From: Ophioderma brevispina
Taxonomy: Eukaryota; Echinodermata; Ophiuroidea; Amphilepidida; Ophiodermatidae
DNA: 64,000 bases
Reading direction: 5' to 3'
NCBI GenBank assembly: GCA_023653785.1
Contig: JAMKCH010002927.1
Coordinates: 1-64,000 of the forward strand
Under the pieces are notes generated by a model, which saw only the letters and a list, made by a program, of their open reading frames with translations, made no database searches and was not told the origin of the DNA. The stretch's first letter is position 1, and every line of letters starts with the position of its first letter. Positions 47,265 to 57,650 of the stretch are shown here, in pieces. A program made the translations under genes and the position numbers.

Positions 47265-47405
47265 AATCATCGTGTCGTCGTCGTCATCATCATCATAATC
47301 ATCATGCATCATCATCATCTTCATCATCATCATCATATAATCATGCTCTATCAGATCATCATCATCATCATGATCATCATCATTCATCATCATCTATCAT
47401 CATCT
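47265..47405 (+). repeat. ATC/CAT (TCG) trinucleotide microsatellite
   Basis: Imperfect run of CAT and CGT units from about 47265 to 47405. The His/Ile-rich frame across it is an artefact. Confidence 0.95.
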
Positions 47406-47844
47406 CTCCGCATGAATTCCACTACTGTTAATTCATGCTATATTCTTATACCAAAAATGCAGAGGTGCGACATGAATGTCTTGGAGTTTCTTGCTTATAT
47501 TGAGTAATCACGTGTAATATAATGCTCCTGTAACATCGTGGAAGTTTATTGTTGAGGATTTTACTATTTATATTTTCAATTTAGATTAAACACCAGTAAT
47601 TTAAATGCAAGAGCCTTTTCCCGTCTATATGGACGACTTTGAGCCCAGCTCAAATAGGCTACGAGTACATTTTTAATGACCACTCACTAAGTTGACCGCT
47701 GATTTCATTTCCATGCATGACGATAAGGCCAATATGTTTATTTTATGTGCACCTGAAATTTCGTTGTAATACCTGTCATAATTAGAAGTAATGAGGACAA
47801 ATGCCCAAAATTAGATGATTTTTTTTTCACTTGCAGACACAATC

Positions 47845-48125
47845 TTAGCCAAAATGTGTTGGTGGAAACACGACTGCTCTTTTTGCCCCCGATATTTGCC
47901 GTATTCTCTCTTAAAAAATATATAGGAAGGAAATCATGTCAACTGGGGTTGGGAGGCGTGAGCATTCTCTTTCTCAGCACCCTCCCCTATCCCCACCCCC
48001 CCAATCAATGTGGGGTTCTTGTAGGGTGGCAAGAACAAAATTTCAGGATTTCAACATTGTCCAGGGGGGGAGGGGGGGGCACTTTTGAAGTAGGCCTATA
48101 AAAGTGTTCCACCACTTTTGGCTTA
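47845..48125. mobile_element. MITE, GCCAAAA ends, copy 2, TTA duplication
   Basis: The element at 47848-48122 (275 bp) has ends GCCAAAATGTGTTGGTGGAA and GTGTTCCACCACTTTTGGC; TTA flanks both sides. A TWA duplication suggests a Harbinger-type MITE, which is inference. It differs from copy 1 mostly by single-base indels in homopolymers. Confidence 0.8.
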
Positions 48126-48603
48126 AGATTTGTAGTGCACAAAAGGCTTTAAGCCAAGAAATGTTTTTTTTTTAAATAAAGTTTGGATGTTAACATTGAA
48201 TAGGGAGGAAGGAAATAGTTAGTACATCTCAGGCATCTCATGATTATAATTTACTAGCACTGGGGAGGCAATAGATGTAGTTTGGTGGGAGTGATGGGAT
48301 TTGGGGATTGAGGGAGACTAGGAATACAGATTAGGATTTAAGCAGCTTACAGATCAGGGATTACAGCATAGTAAAGCTCAGAGGTTTCAACAGGCAGTTC
48401 ATATTATGCTTGTCCTATTAAAAAATGAAAACACTTATTACTACTGATAATAAGCCTTAATATTTGACCGTTTTTCCCCCCAACAAAATTATGTGGAAAA
48501 ACAGCACCCCCCAGGCGATTATTCCCAGCATATCCCTAAGTCATGATGAACATGATTGTATCAACAACTGTATTTGGGGTGGCTTGCAAATTGAAAAAGC
48601 ACA

Positions 48604-50455
48604 GTAAGGTAGGATCATTCGGAGTTAAAATGGTCTTACAGAAAAAATGACCAATAAAATCAAAACCACTGAATCAATTTAGTAGAGCGCAGCCCAGAAG
48701 GTTTGATCAAACGAACGAGTGGATTACCAATATGAAACAGCCGGAAAATTAGGAGAAAATATACTTTGCCCAATATGAAAGTATGCCGGAGACCCGCTGC
48801 TGCGGGTAGCCCCAGGAGAGGGGTGGTATTAAAGTACTATGGGGTGTCAAATGTTTTGACTGCTCTAAATCTAATGTAATATAAGTCAAATTATTCCTTA
48901 GGTACCCAGGAGTAAAAAAGTCCATTGGGATCACATGAGTGTGGTACTTCCTTTCCAAGATTATTTGGAAATAGGCCAAAGGTCATTTGTTTATTCAAGA
49001 AAGGTCACCCCTTGGACACTACCTAGATTCTTTGTTAAAAATATTTAAAAACCAAATGTTTAATGATAGTGATTTCCAAATATGAAATGCTTTTGCACTT
49101 TCGTCATCTTATTTTGTTGTAGAATGGGAGGGGTAAACCAATTCCCCTGTGAGGATCTATGGGGATGGGGACTCCTGCTCCTCCTACTAAAGGGGACCAA
49201 CCTATGCAAATCAAAAAAAAATATTTTGAATCAGTATAATTAAATACATTTTTTATTTGTTTTTTCCAAAGAAATTTGGAGATTGCAAAAGGATGACCTT
49301 TCTTGAATAAAACAGAATGACCCTTTAGCCATTTTCCCCATATTCTTGGAAAGGAGGCACCCCACGCATGTGACCCAATTGACTTTTTACTTCTGGTTAT
49401 GGCATGAGGCAATAATTGGAGCTATATTTCATTAGATTTAGAGCAGAGCAGTTCCAACATTTTTTTTTTTTTTTTTGTGACCCCCATAGTAAACTTTACA
49501 CCTCCCTGCGGCTACACGCAGCAGAGTGGTCTCGGCAGACATTCAATTTCAAAAAGTTCTATTTCTCCGACAATTTCCCGTATCCAGATAGTGGTATTCG
49601 TTGTTTTTTGATCAAAACCTTCTGGGATGCCGGGGTCTATGTCTAACTTGAATTATGGTAAGGATTGGAACTCTTCTCTACAATTTTTTGCAGTTTCAAG
49701 ACTGCATGATTTGTTTTAGTGTTTTATTTAATTTTTAAAAATTCCCTAATTTTAACAATAAATAATTTTTCCCAGCCTAAATGGAAGGTGCTTTTAAGCT
49801 GAAACTTTAGGTGTATGTGCATAAAGAAAATACCTAAAATCTTACGTTGGCTTTTTTAATCAAGTGTTTAATTCTTTAGGAAAAATTATTTTAGGGAAAA
49901 TAATTTAGGGAAAATTAAAAACACCTATTATTTCAAATAGAAACACTCAATCTTCAAAATCTAACGTGAGAATTTTCTAAATTTGATTTCCTTTCATATG
50001 ACACCTTATTTATCACCAAGGGAGTTGTAGTTTCTTCTAGGAAAAATTATGAAAAGTGGATACTTCAGTATTTCTAGAAAAAAAAAGTATTGTTGCGACC
50101 ACCTGTTCTTTGTTTTTGATGACACACAAAAAATGAAAAAAATTTATGGATTTTTGATATTTCTTTAACCATTAAAAACAAACACCAATCTTATAACTCA
50201 TCAATTATGTGAGAAATAATTGAAATAAAATGTGTAGTTTTTCACAAAATTGCCCCATTTTGGTCATTTTCTATACTGCCAAAATCAGCCCCTGTACAAA
50301 GTCTATGGGAATTTGAAAACGCATTACATATCTCTAAAATGCCTTTTTGGAAAAAACTAAAATTTGGCACACATGTTTCTTTCACCAATACCAACATTTC
50401 ACGAGAATTTCAACAAGATCTGGGCATGAAGCCGTAGCCGATAATCCTACCTTAA
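48604..50455. mobile_element. TTAA inverted-repeat element, family K5, long copy with fold-back core
   Basis: The element at 48608-50451 (1844 bp) has ends GGTAGGATCATTCGG and GCCGATAATCCTACC, flanked by GTAA (decayed TTAA) and TTAA. Its core is a large palindrome centred near 49.1 kb. Left-arm segments such as CCCAGAAGGTTTGATCAAA, ACTGCTCTAAATCTAATG and CTTTCCAAGATTATTTGGAA recur inverted between about 49.3 and 49.63 kb. The right third (49700-50451) matches 36706-37450 in reverse orientation. No transposase frame seen. Confidence 0.78.
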
Positions 50456-51485
50456 ATGACAATATAAATCACTGAATATGCTAACTTAAAATACTATTTT
50501 TCAATTTTAAATCAATTTCCTAAACAAATTCCTTTCACCAACAAGAGTAAACATAGTGGTTGACTGTGTTACCATTTTTTTTTCAATCAGCCAATACCTG
50601 ACAACTACAAGTGTAAACCCAAAAGTGAATGTGTCCCTCACGTTGACACTACGTGTTTACTCGCAACTTTAAAATGTAATTTTAATCAAACAATATACGA
50701 GACACCCGTCAATAACAGAACTAGCCACATGAATATTCCCAATATTTGTTGTCACTTGAACTAGGCTGCTGACATTCAGTTACACCTTCCTGGAGCCGTG
50801 ATTGTTGCTAACTCTCTGCTATTCGCTGGCCTTTTTTTATAGCTGGACTGCAGATTTGTCACTCAATTCATGTTTGTGTAGCAAGTTCAGTTGTTCAACT
50901 TTGCATATCATTGGCACAGCCATAATCATGATTGGTTATTTGTATATCGTCCTTTGGATAGGTGACATAGCACATCAGCAGCTGACCAGAAAGTAACAAA
51001 AATATCAAGTTCAATATTCCAGTACAGCAGCAAGTCTTCTGATCTTTCTTTGAGGCCTTCTTTGTAGGACATCTGAAGTTTCTCTGCTGGTAATGGGACA
51101 TTTTAAAATTGGAAGGGGTGGGAATTTTAATATTCAACTCTGTAAGTAAGACCCCAGTAAACACTGGAGCACTTTAGGGCACAGAGACAGCAGGCCATGA
51201 ACAAGTTTTGCAGTCCTTTGTGTTTGGACCGAGAACCATGTCAAGGTGCAGGTTTTTACAAAAGCAGAGGGGGAAAATCATCTTTTCAAATGTGAATGGT
51301 CATATATCATTCTTGTTCAATCCTCCAGTTTCATCAGAAAGATCATTAGCATTTTGTTTACAAATGTATAATAAAAGATGTGCTCCAAGTCATACACATC
51401 AGTTATAAAAAGTAACCATGCAACACCATAATACTTATTACAACCATGATAAATGTATCTAAATGTCACACGAAGGGTGGATATA

Positions 51486-51844
51486 TTAAAGGGGCGTGTT
51501 CCGATCCTCTTTGGGACCCCCGATTTACCGATTTACCCGAAGTAGTATCGATTTTGATATCAGATGAAAGGCCGTATTTTTCTCATTGTCGTCCTGAAAT
51601 TTGAGCCCTCGAATCCATTTCATTCCCAAGATATAAACAAAAAACCACAATTTTTTATTTTTTTTCAAATGCTTTTTTTAAAGTTAAACAAATTATTGCA
51701 AATATCTACTCTACTAATTGTCGCGTCAAGCATCAAAATCGCAAGTTGGTTCCCACGGTACGTGATGGGGTGTATGTGCAAGTGCCAGGCTCTCATATTA
51801 AGTAGAGAAACACAATACACATAAATCGGAACAACCACCTTTAA
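51486..51844. mobile_element. TTAA MITE, family K1, copy 2
   Basis: The element at 51490-51840 (351 bp) has ends AGGGGCGTGTTCCGATC and ATCGGAACAACCACCT and intact TTAA on both sides. Its orientation is opposite to the copies at 8690 and 55010. Internal GTATGTGCAAGTGCCAGGCT and GATATCAGATGAAAGGCC are shared. Confidence 0.9.
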
Positions 51845-51845
51845 C

Positions 51846-52540
51846 TAAAGCCCCGTTTTACACTGGGCCAAAAGTCGAAGTGAATCGATTGAGTCGTCAT
51901 CGATTTCACTTTTTGCTGAAGTGTAAACACGCGCAGTTGTAATCGATACGACTTCAAAAGTCGAATTCGTAAGTTGCTTTTTAGCAACTCACTTTTGAGT
52001 GAATTCGAATAAGTCGTCATTGAATTCGAAATTTTTGCAGTATAAACTAAACACGTAATCGATTTCATAGATCATGTCTACTTGTCGTACTCGTAATAAG
52101 TGACCCGCCTCTGCGCATTTCCGGCTTAGTCACCAAGCAATGCAAGTGTGCTTCTAAACAAACGAGCATGAAGGTAGCGCGGTCATTCTAAAGAATTCGG
52201 ACTTCGGCGTTACTGTCTCGTTTTCCCTCTACTTTTGCCGTTAGTTTTGATCACATTTAGGCCTAATTTCACAGAAAAGCTAAACACGGCCGCCAAGAGC
52301 AACCCAAGTTTAACGTCGGGACACCATGTTGAAGATCGAGCGAAATCTTCGTTGAACCGGAAGTCAAACTTCTCGATAAATGAGAGCTCCAACAGATGTA
52401 ATTATTTTCTGAAAGCGAATTCGGAAATCAGCTTTCAGTGTAAACATCTACTACTCAAATTAATTTATGCTAATCCCCATTCGTAATTCAGAAAAAATAT
52501 CGAATTCAATTCGACTTTTCTCTAGTGTAAACGTGCTATA
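51846..52540. mobile_element. Harbinger-like MITE, AGCCCCGTTTTACACT ends
   Basis: The element at 51849-52537 (689 bp) starts AGCCCCGTTTTACACTGGGC then AAAAGTCGAA. It ends TTCGACTTTTCTCTAGTGTA then AACGTGCT. TAA precedes it; ATA follows, so the TWA duplication is imperfect. Repeated TCGAATTC-like motifs fill both halves. It begins two bases after the TTAA of the K1 MITE. No coding frame recognised. Confidence 0.68.
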
Positions 52541-55005
52541 TTTTGCTGTGCTGAGTAGAACAGAAAATGCTATAATGTACCAAGTGAATTTATGGCACTA
52601 GGCGATGTCAAGATTTCAAACCAACATATCAAAGGTGAATTTTCCTTTAATTATCAAGCCTGATTTCACTTCACATTATATGTATTGTATTCTAAATGTT
52701 CGGAAACAGTTTCTACTGCCAAAAACCATGGTTGAACAGTTGTTTGCCAAGCCTTGTTGTTCAGACGTCAAGCACGCTTAACATACAGCACACAATGATG
52801 CCAGGTGTACAGTATATCTAATTCACCTAGACAAAGCAAGGCTCACGTTTCAAGTTTATATACAATCAGATCATGGTCTGTGAAACACAAAATACTACTT
52901 GGGTAAGACTCCTTCAAGATGTAAAAATTACGGGAGGTCTACAGATTCCAGTTTTCAGTAGTAATGGTCTTGGAAACCATTTAGTTTCACCTAAAAAACT
53001 GGTAAATCCACCATTTGGCCTAAATCTCTCAAATGGTGCTATTTTCATCAAGGTAATTGTTGTGATCTTTAGTTGAGTAATAACACTTCAAAGATAGATC
53101 AACCCTTGCCCTAAGGAGTCTGCCCACCCATAAACACCTTATTCTTTTGTCTCGTTAATTCTTGAATTTCATCTGGGTCATTGAATCGTTGCACACAAGC
53201 TGTGATAAGGTCAAGTACACCAATAAACTTGGTTCCTGACACCTTCAGCCTCAACAAGTTGTTATGATTTGTTAGTTAGCGCTTGTTTTCTGAAATGAAA
53301 TACTTTATAACTGTCATTTTGATCATTTCTTCATGCATGCATAATGATCCAAAGAGTGAGTGTACATACATATTCATGTAGCAATACTTTTGATGTTCTG
53401 ACATATAGGTATCTGAAAATATTTGCATTTTCCAAGCAAGCATGCCATCATTCCTGCACACAGATCCAGAAGTCAAGTTTACAACACTCCCACAATGCAC
53501 CACCATTCAGACATCACACTACACTGAGCCCATGTGACTCCAATATAGTGCTCTTTCTAACATCATACAATGACATGACTTCCATGTTCTTTGTATGCAA
53601 AGCCATCAGAAGTGAAGCGACCTTTTGATACGAATCTCTGAAGTTCACATCTAAATCAAAACCCTGTACGCTTTCCTGCACCTTAAAGAATCACCCATAC
53701 CACATGGTACAGCACTGTAAAGCTCTAGTAAACTGCAATGCACCATGGGATTGCTTGAAATCCTCTTATCATTCCTATACAGAGGTCATAGCATGGCTGG
53801 GTTTCTACTGTCCATTTGACCAGAACTAATTCCATTTTCTCTGCTTGCTTGAATTTGTAAACCATTCCCCTTGAGGCTGAAGCCCGTACTCATGCCTCAT
53901 TTTGTGGGCACAATCTTTCCCAATCACCAACACAGTCGGTTCCAAACCATCATTAGAACCTCATCTGCCATTTCGCCACTTCCTCACACATTTCTTGTAA
54001 TCTTGTGGCTTCAATATTCAGCACAGTGTTGATTTTTACTTCCACAATTCAGGTTTCTTGCTTCACAGACAAAAGAAACTTGTCAATTTTCACAGTTACT
54101 AGTGGTCGGCAGCTTCCGGTACTTTCTATTATCAAACTACAACGGAAAAACTAAAACTTACAACAAAAATCACACAGATGTTTACTGCAGCTTAAGAAAT
54201 CACAAAAAAAAGTTAAAATTAGCTTTCTTCATTCACCTTTCTCTAGTTCACAGAAAATAAAACCTCATCCAATTTTGCAAGCATCATTGTTTGTCCGTTT
54301 CCGGTACTTTCGGATGTCAGACCATTGCCAAGATGGTTAAGAAATCAACTAGATATCCCTATAAGAAACTGTGAATGGGTTTTCTCAAACAAGAGGGAGT
54401 AGATAAAATTTCAGCGGGACGCAAGTAATAGATAAAATTTCAGCGGGACGCAAGTAAAACATAGCACTCTGTCTGATTTGATGTCAATCACCTGAAATGG
54501 ACAGGTCAAATTTACTCTGCGTACTGTGCAATACAAAGTCACCCTCAAGCGGGGATGAACTAAATATAACCTTGCCAGTCTTTGTAGCTTATGGGTATTT
54601 TTCTAGGCACAGAGATTAACAATTAGAATAGGCTTTTGCTGAAATGATTCCATACATTCACTGACATTGAAATCTTTCTATATCAGTTTCAGCATCATAT
54701 ATTTTTCTCAGCATTTTTTCTTCAGGTTTTTTTTTCCTTTATCCCCTCTTCCATGTTGTTTTTGTTTTGCCTTTATCTTTGCTTTCTTATTACATTTTTG
54801 TACAATTTTCTATTCTCCTTTTCTAAACATTACAAGTATTTACTTAGGTTAGAGGCTTGCTTAAAATTCTGTAGAGCAGACATCTTGTACATCAGGACTG
54901 ATTGCTTTAATATGGTTAAGTGTTAAAAGCTTAATATATTTAATAATTTTTTAAAAAATCACATACATGTACCCTGGTACAGCCTGAACAAATTAGTCAA
55001 TGTTG

Positions 55006-55347
55006 TTGAAGGTGCATGTTCTGATTTTTGTCTACCGTGTTCTCTACTTGATGTGAGAGCCTGACACCTGTACACACTGATCATCATGTACCGTGGGAAA
55101 CAAGCATGCGGTTTTGATGCTAGACGCAATAATGCACAGTGCAACGCCCTATTCACTACTTTGCTAATATCGATGGTCAACCATTAAAATGGTATAGTTT
55201 CTTATCTGTATCTTGAGAAATAAATTTGAAAGCTGAAATTTCAGGACGACAATGAGAAAAATACGGCCTTTCATCTGAAATCAAAATTGATACTACTTCC
55301 AGGTAAATCAGGGGGGTCCCAAAGACGATCGGAACAAGCACCTTTAA
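55006..55347. mobile_element. TTAA MITE, family K1, copy 3
   Basis: The element at 55010-55343 (334 bp) has ends AGGTGCATGTTCTGATTTTT and GATCGGAACAAGCACCT; left flank TTGA (one-base decay), right TTAA. Same orientation as 8690-9036, with CATGTACCGTGGGAAACAAG and AAAATACGGCCTTTCATCTG. Confidence 0.87.
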
Positions 55348-55574
55348 AATTTTCCCATTCTCTTGCATGTATATTCATACACATGTCACTTAGCTATTTA
55401 ACAAACTCTCCAAAATGTTAATTTATTAATGTTTCTACACCATATATTTTACACTTTATAATTGTATTTCTTGTGTCAACACTGTATTATAAAAGTATCA
55501 AATTTTGCATCAGTAAACCATGTTAACAAAAGCAAAATAGAAAAAATGGGTTATTATTTACACTAGCTTCAAGC

Positions 55575-55931
55575 TTAAAGGTGCAATGAGAGATTTTTGA
55601 GGCACCCAAATATTGTGTCATAATAGTAATTTTAAATAGATTAGACACTCAATAGATTTCTTACCTCGTATTATGCTACAGAAATGTCTTAAAAGAGAGA
55701 AAAAAAGGTGATTTTTATTGCTTATTTTTCAATGTAAAACATAGTCCGAATTTCGTATTTGCTCCTATACGAAATTAGAAATTGAACAAGTTTTGTACCA
55801 AAGAAAGATTTCTCAGCTTAATCCTTTCAGATGGGAGTATTTTTGATGGAAAGCTTTACATCAGGGCAAAAATCAGAACTTTGATTTTTCAGGGGACACC
55901 TGATATGTGAAATCTCTCGTTGCAGCTTTAA
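55575..55931. mobile_element. TTAA MITE, family K2, copy 3
   Basis: The element at 55579-55927 (349 bp) has ends AGGTGCAATGAGAGATTTTT and AAATCTCTCGTTGCAGCT, with intact TTAA on both sides. It is inverted relative to the copies at 23090 and 26737: CAGGGGACACCTGATATGTG lies near its right end. Confidence 0.88.
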
Positions 55932-56106
55932 AGTGGGGGGAGGGGTCAACTGAGTTTAAAAGGTGACTGCTAACTGAATGGTGTATGTATTATTATCAAA
56001 CTAAATGATGTATTATTATCAACCTGTTTGCATGTGCGTGTGTGTATTTTGTGCGTGTGTGGGGTGTGGATGGGCATATGCATGCATGTGTGGGTCTCAC
56101 CGACTT

Positions 56107-56192
56107 GTGCGAGAAACCCCTTATCATCGCAAAGGAAAAAATCAATGGCGATTTCCCGCAGCTTGAAAATCGCAGATAGTATCTACCAGGCT
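56107..56192. mobile_element. Relic right end of the 34953-35981 Harbinger-like family
   Basis: GGCGATTTCCCGCAGCTTGA followed by AAATCGCAGATAGTATC and TACCAGGCTTA parallels the right terminus of the 34.9-kb element (ACGCAGCTGAAAAATCGCG, TCAAGTATCAACCGGGCTTA). No left end found nearby. Confidence 0.6.
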
Positions 56193-56589
56193 TATGTTCA
56201 ATAATTTTGCTGTACACTTACATAGTGTTCTTATAGGAAAACAGATCAGTCCATTTTACTAGAGAGTATATCAATTCTAAAGCAATAGCCTTTATGCATG
56301 TATGCCTGTATTTGATGGTGGTTGCAGTTCAAAATCGTTTAAATCGGCCTGCTTGTTTTAGATGCCAAAACTTGCATCCGCTTCTTAAACAATTTGGGGT
56401 GAATTTGCCCGCCATCCCATTTGAACATTATGCACTTCTGAGCTAGCGCGAAATTAAAAACTCGCGAAAATGTTTATTTTGTGTGTAGGTCTATGTAGGA
56501 TAGCTGAAAAGAGCGAATTTAAAAACAAGCAAAAATGTTAACAATTACAGAAACGCGAAAAATTACACGCGCGAAAATTATCACTTTTA

Positions 56590-56621
56590 CAGTAAGTCCT
56601 CTCTTTCTCTCTCTCTCTTTC
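56590..56621 (+). repeat. CT-rich simple repeat
   Basis: A short CTCT run in an otherwise unremarkable stretch. Confidence 0.8.
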
Positions 56622-56928
56622 TGTACTTTAACAGTTCACTTCCAACCAACTAATTTGCAACAAATATTCGCTGAGGGAGTACCACGACGGCGTTTCTAAT
56701 TCCACTTGACAAATTGTAGCTATTCCCTGCACTCCAGCGTAGGTATAAACAAGCAGCAGCAACAGCAGAATATTAGCTAGATTTAATGCACAAGCTTTAG
56801 TAGCGACTAATGTAATGAATCTCTGAGTGACCATTGATCATTTCTTCCTATGGTCATCTCTCATGGTCAATTTAGGTACTGATCTTGAACGCCACACAGT
56901 CAGCTAAAAAAAGAGGCATTTGAATATA

Positions 56929-57650
56929 TTAAAGGGACATGAGAATTTTCTGAGGATAAAAATGTCCTTAAATCTGCCCTTGCAAGGTTAAAGAACACTT
57001 ATCAAGAACGTTTCTGAGCTTATAGGGCAAGTAAGTAGAAAAAAATGTAAGTTTCAAACTTACTAAATGTCCTAATCAGTTGACTAGGGAGCATGTTTGA
57101 ATTTTTTGCTATGCAGAGTGCACAACATTTAAGTACCACATTACATACAGACAACAATTTCAGCTTATTCTTGAACCTCTGATGTGATTTCAAGGCCAAC
57201 TCAGAGATTTTCCGATGAGGGCGGACTCAATTTTCAAACAAATCATGTTTTTTTGCATATAGACCTACATAATGATTGCCCACATAACAATCACTGTGTG
57301 AAATAACTAGTTCAAATCGAAGTCCCTAAGCCTTATAATAAAGTCACAACTTTGTTATAAAATTCTGGATCTGGAACTTTTGTTATACACAGTATCTATG
57401 GCACTGTTATACTGTGCATAAATGTTTACTGCATTAAAACGAAAAATCTGATTCATCTCTAACTTTGGAATTAAGTATTTTAGGTGACTATCTTTAGTTC
57501 TAGATGACTATTTTTAATAACTACACAAAAAAATTATATTTCAAAAATTATGAGTCAGCCTTTAATGCATTGCAAAGTAGTATGCTAAAAACTTGATTTT
57601 AAAAAAAGGTGAACTTTATTTACTACATATGTCTGCCTGTGTCCCTTTAA
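56929..57650. mobile_element. TTAA MITE, family K4 (AGGGACA ends), host of a nested MITE
   Basis: The element at 56933-57646 has ends AGGGACATGAGAATTTTC and CTGCCTGTGTCCCT, with TTAA at 56929-56932 and 57647-57650. It contains the K3 MITE (57193-57561); without it about 341 bp remain, a size like the other TTAA MITEs. Terminal similarity beyond AGGGACA is weak. Confidence 0.65.
57189..57565. mobile_element. TTAA MITE, family K3, copy 2 (nested)
   Basis: The element at 57193-57561 has ends AGGCCAACTCAGAGATTTTC and ATTATGAGTCAGCCT; left flank TTCA (decayed), right TTAA. It shares CAAATCATGTTTTTTTGCAT and TCACTGTGTGAAATAAC with 36331-36538 but has about 160 extra bases in its right half. Confidence 0.8.

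Noticed and set aside
47199..47507. Open frame rich in His and Ile
   Set aside because: Produced by the ATC microsatellite; no motif outside it.
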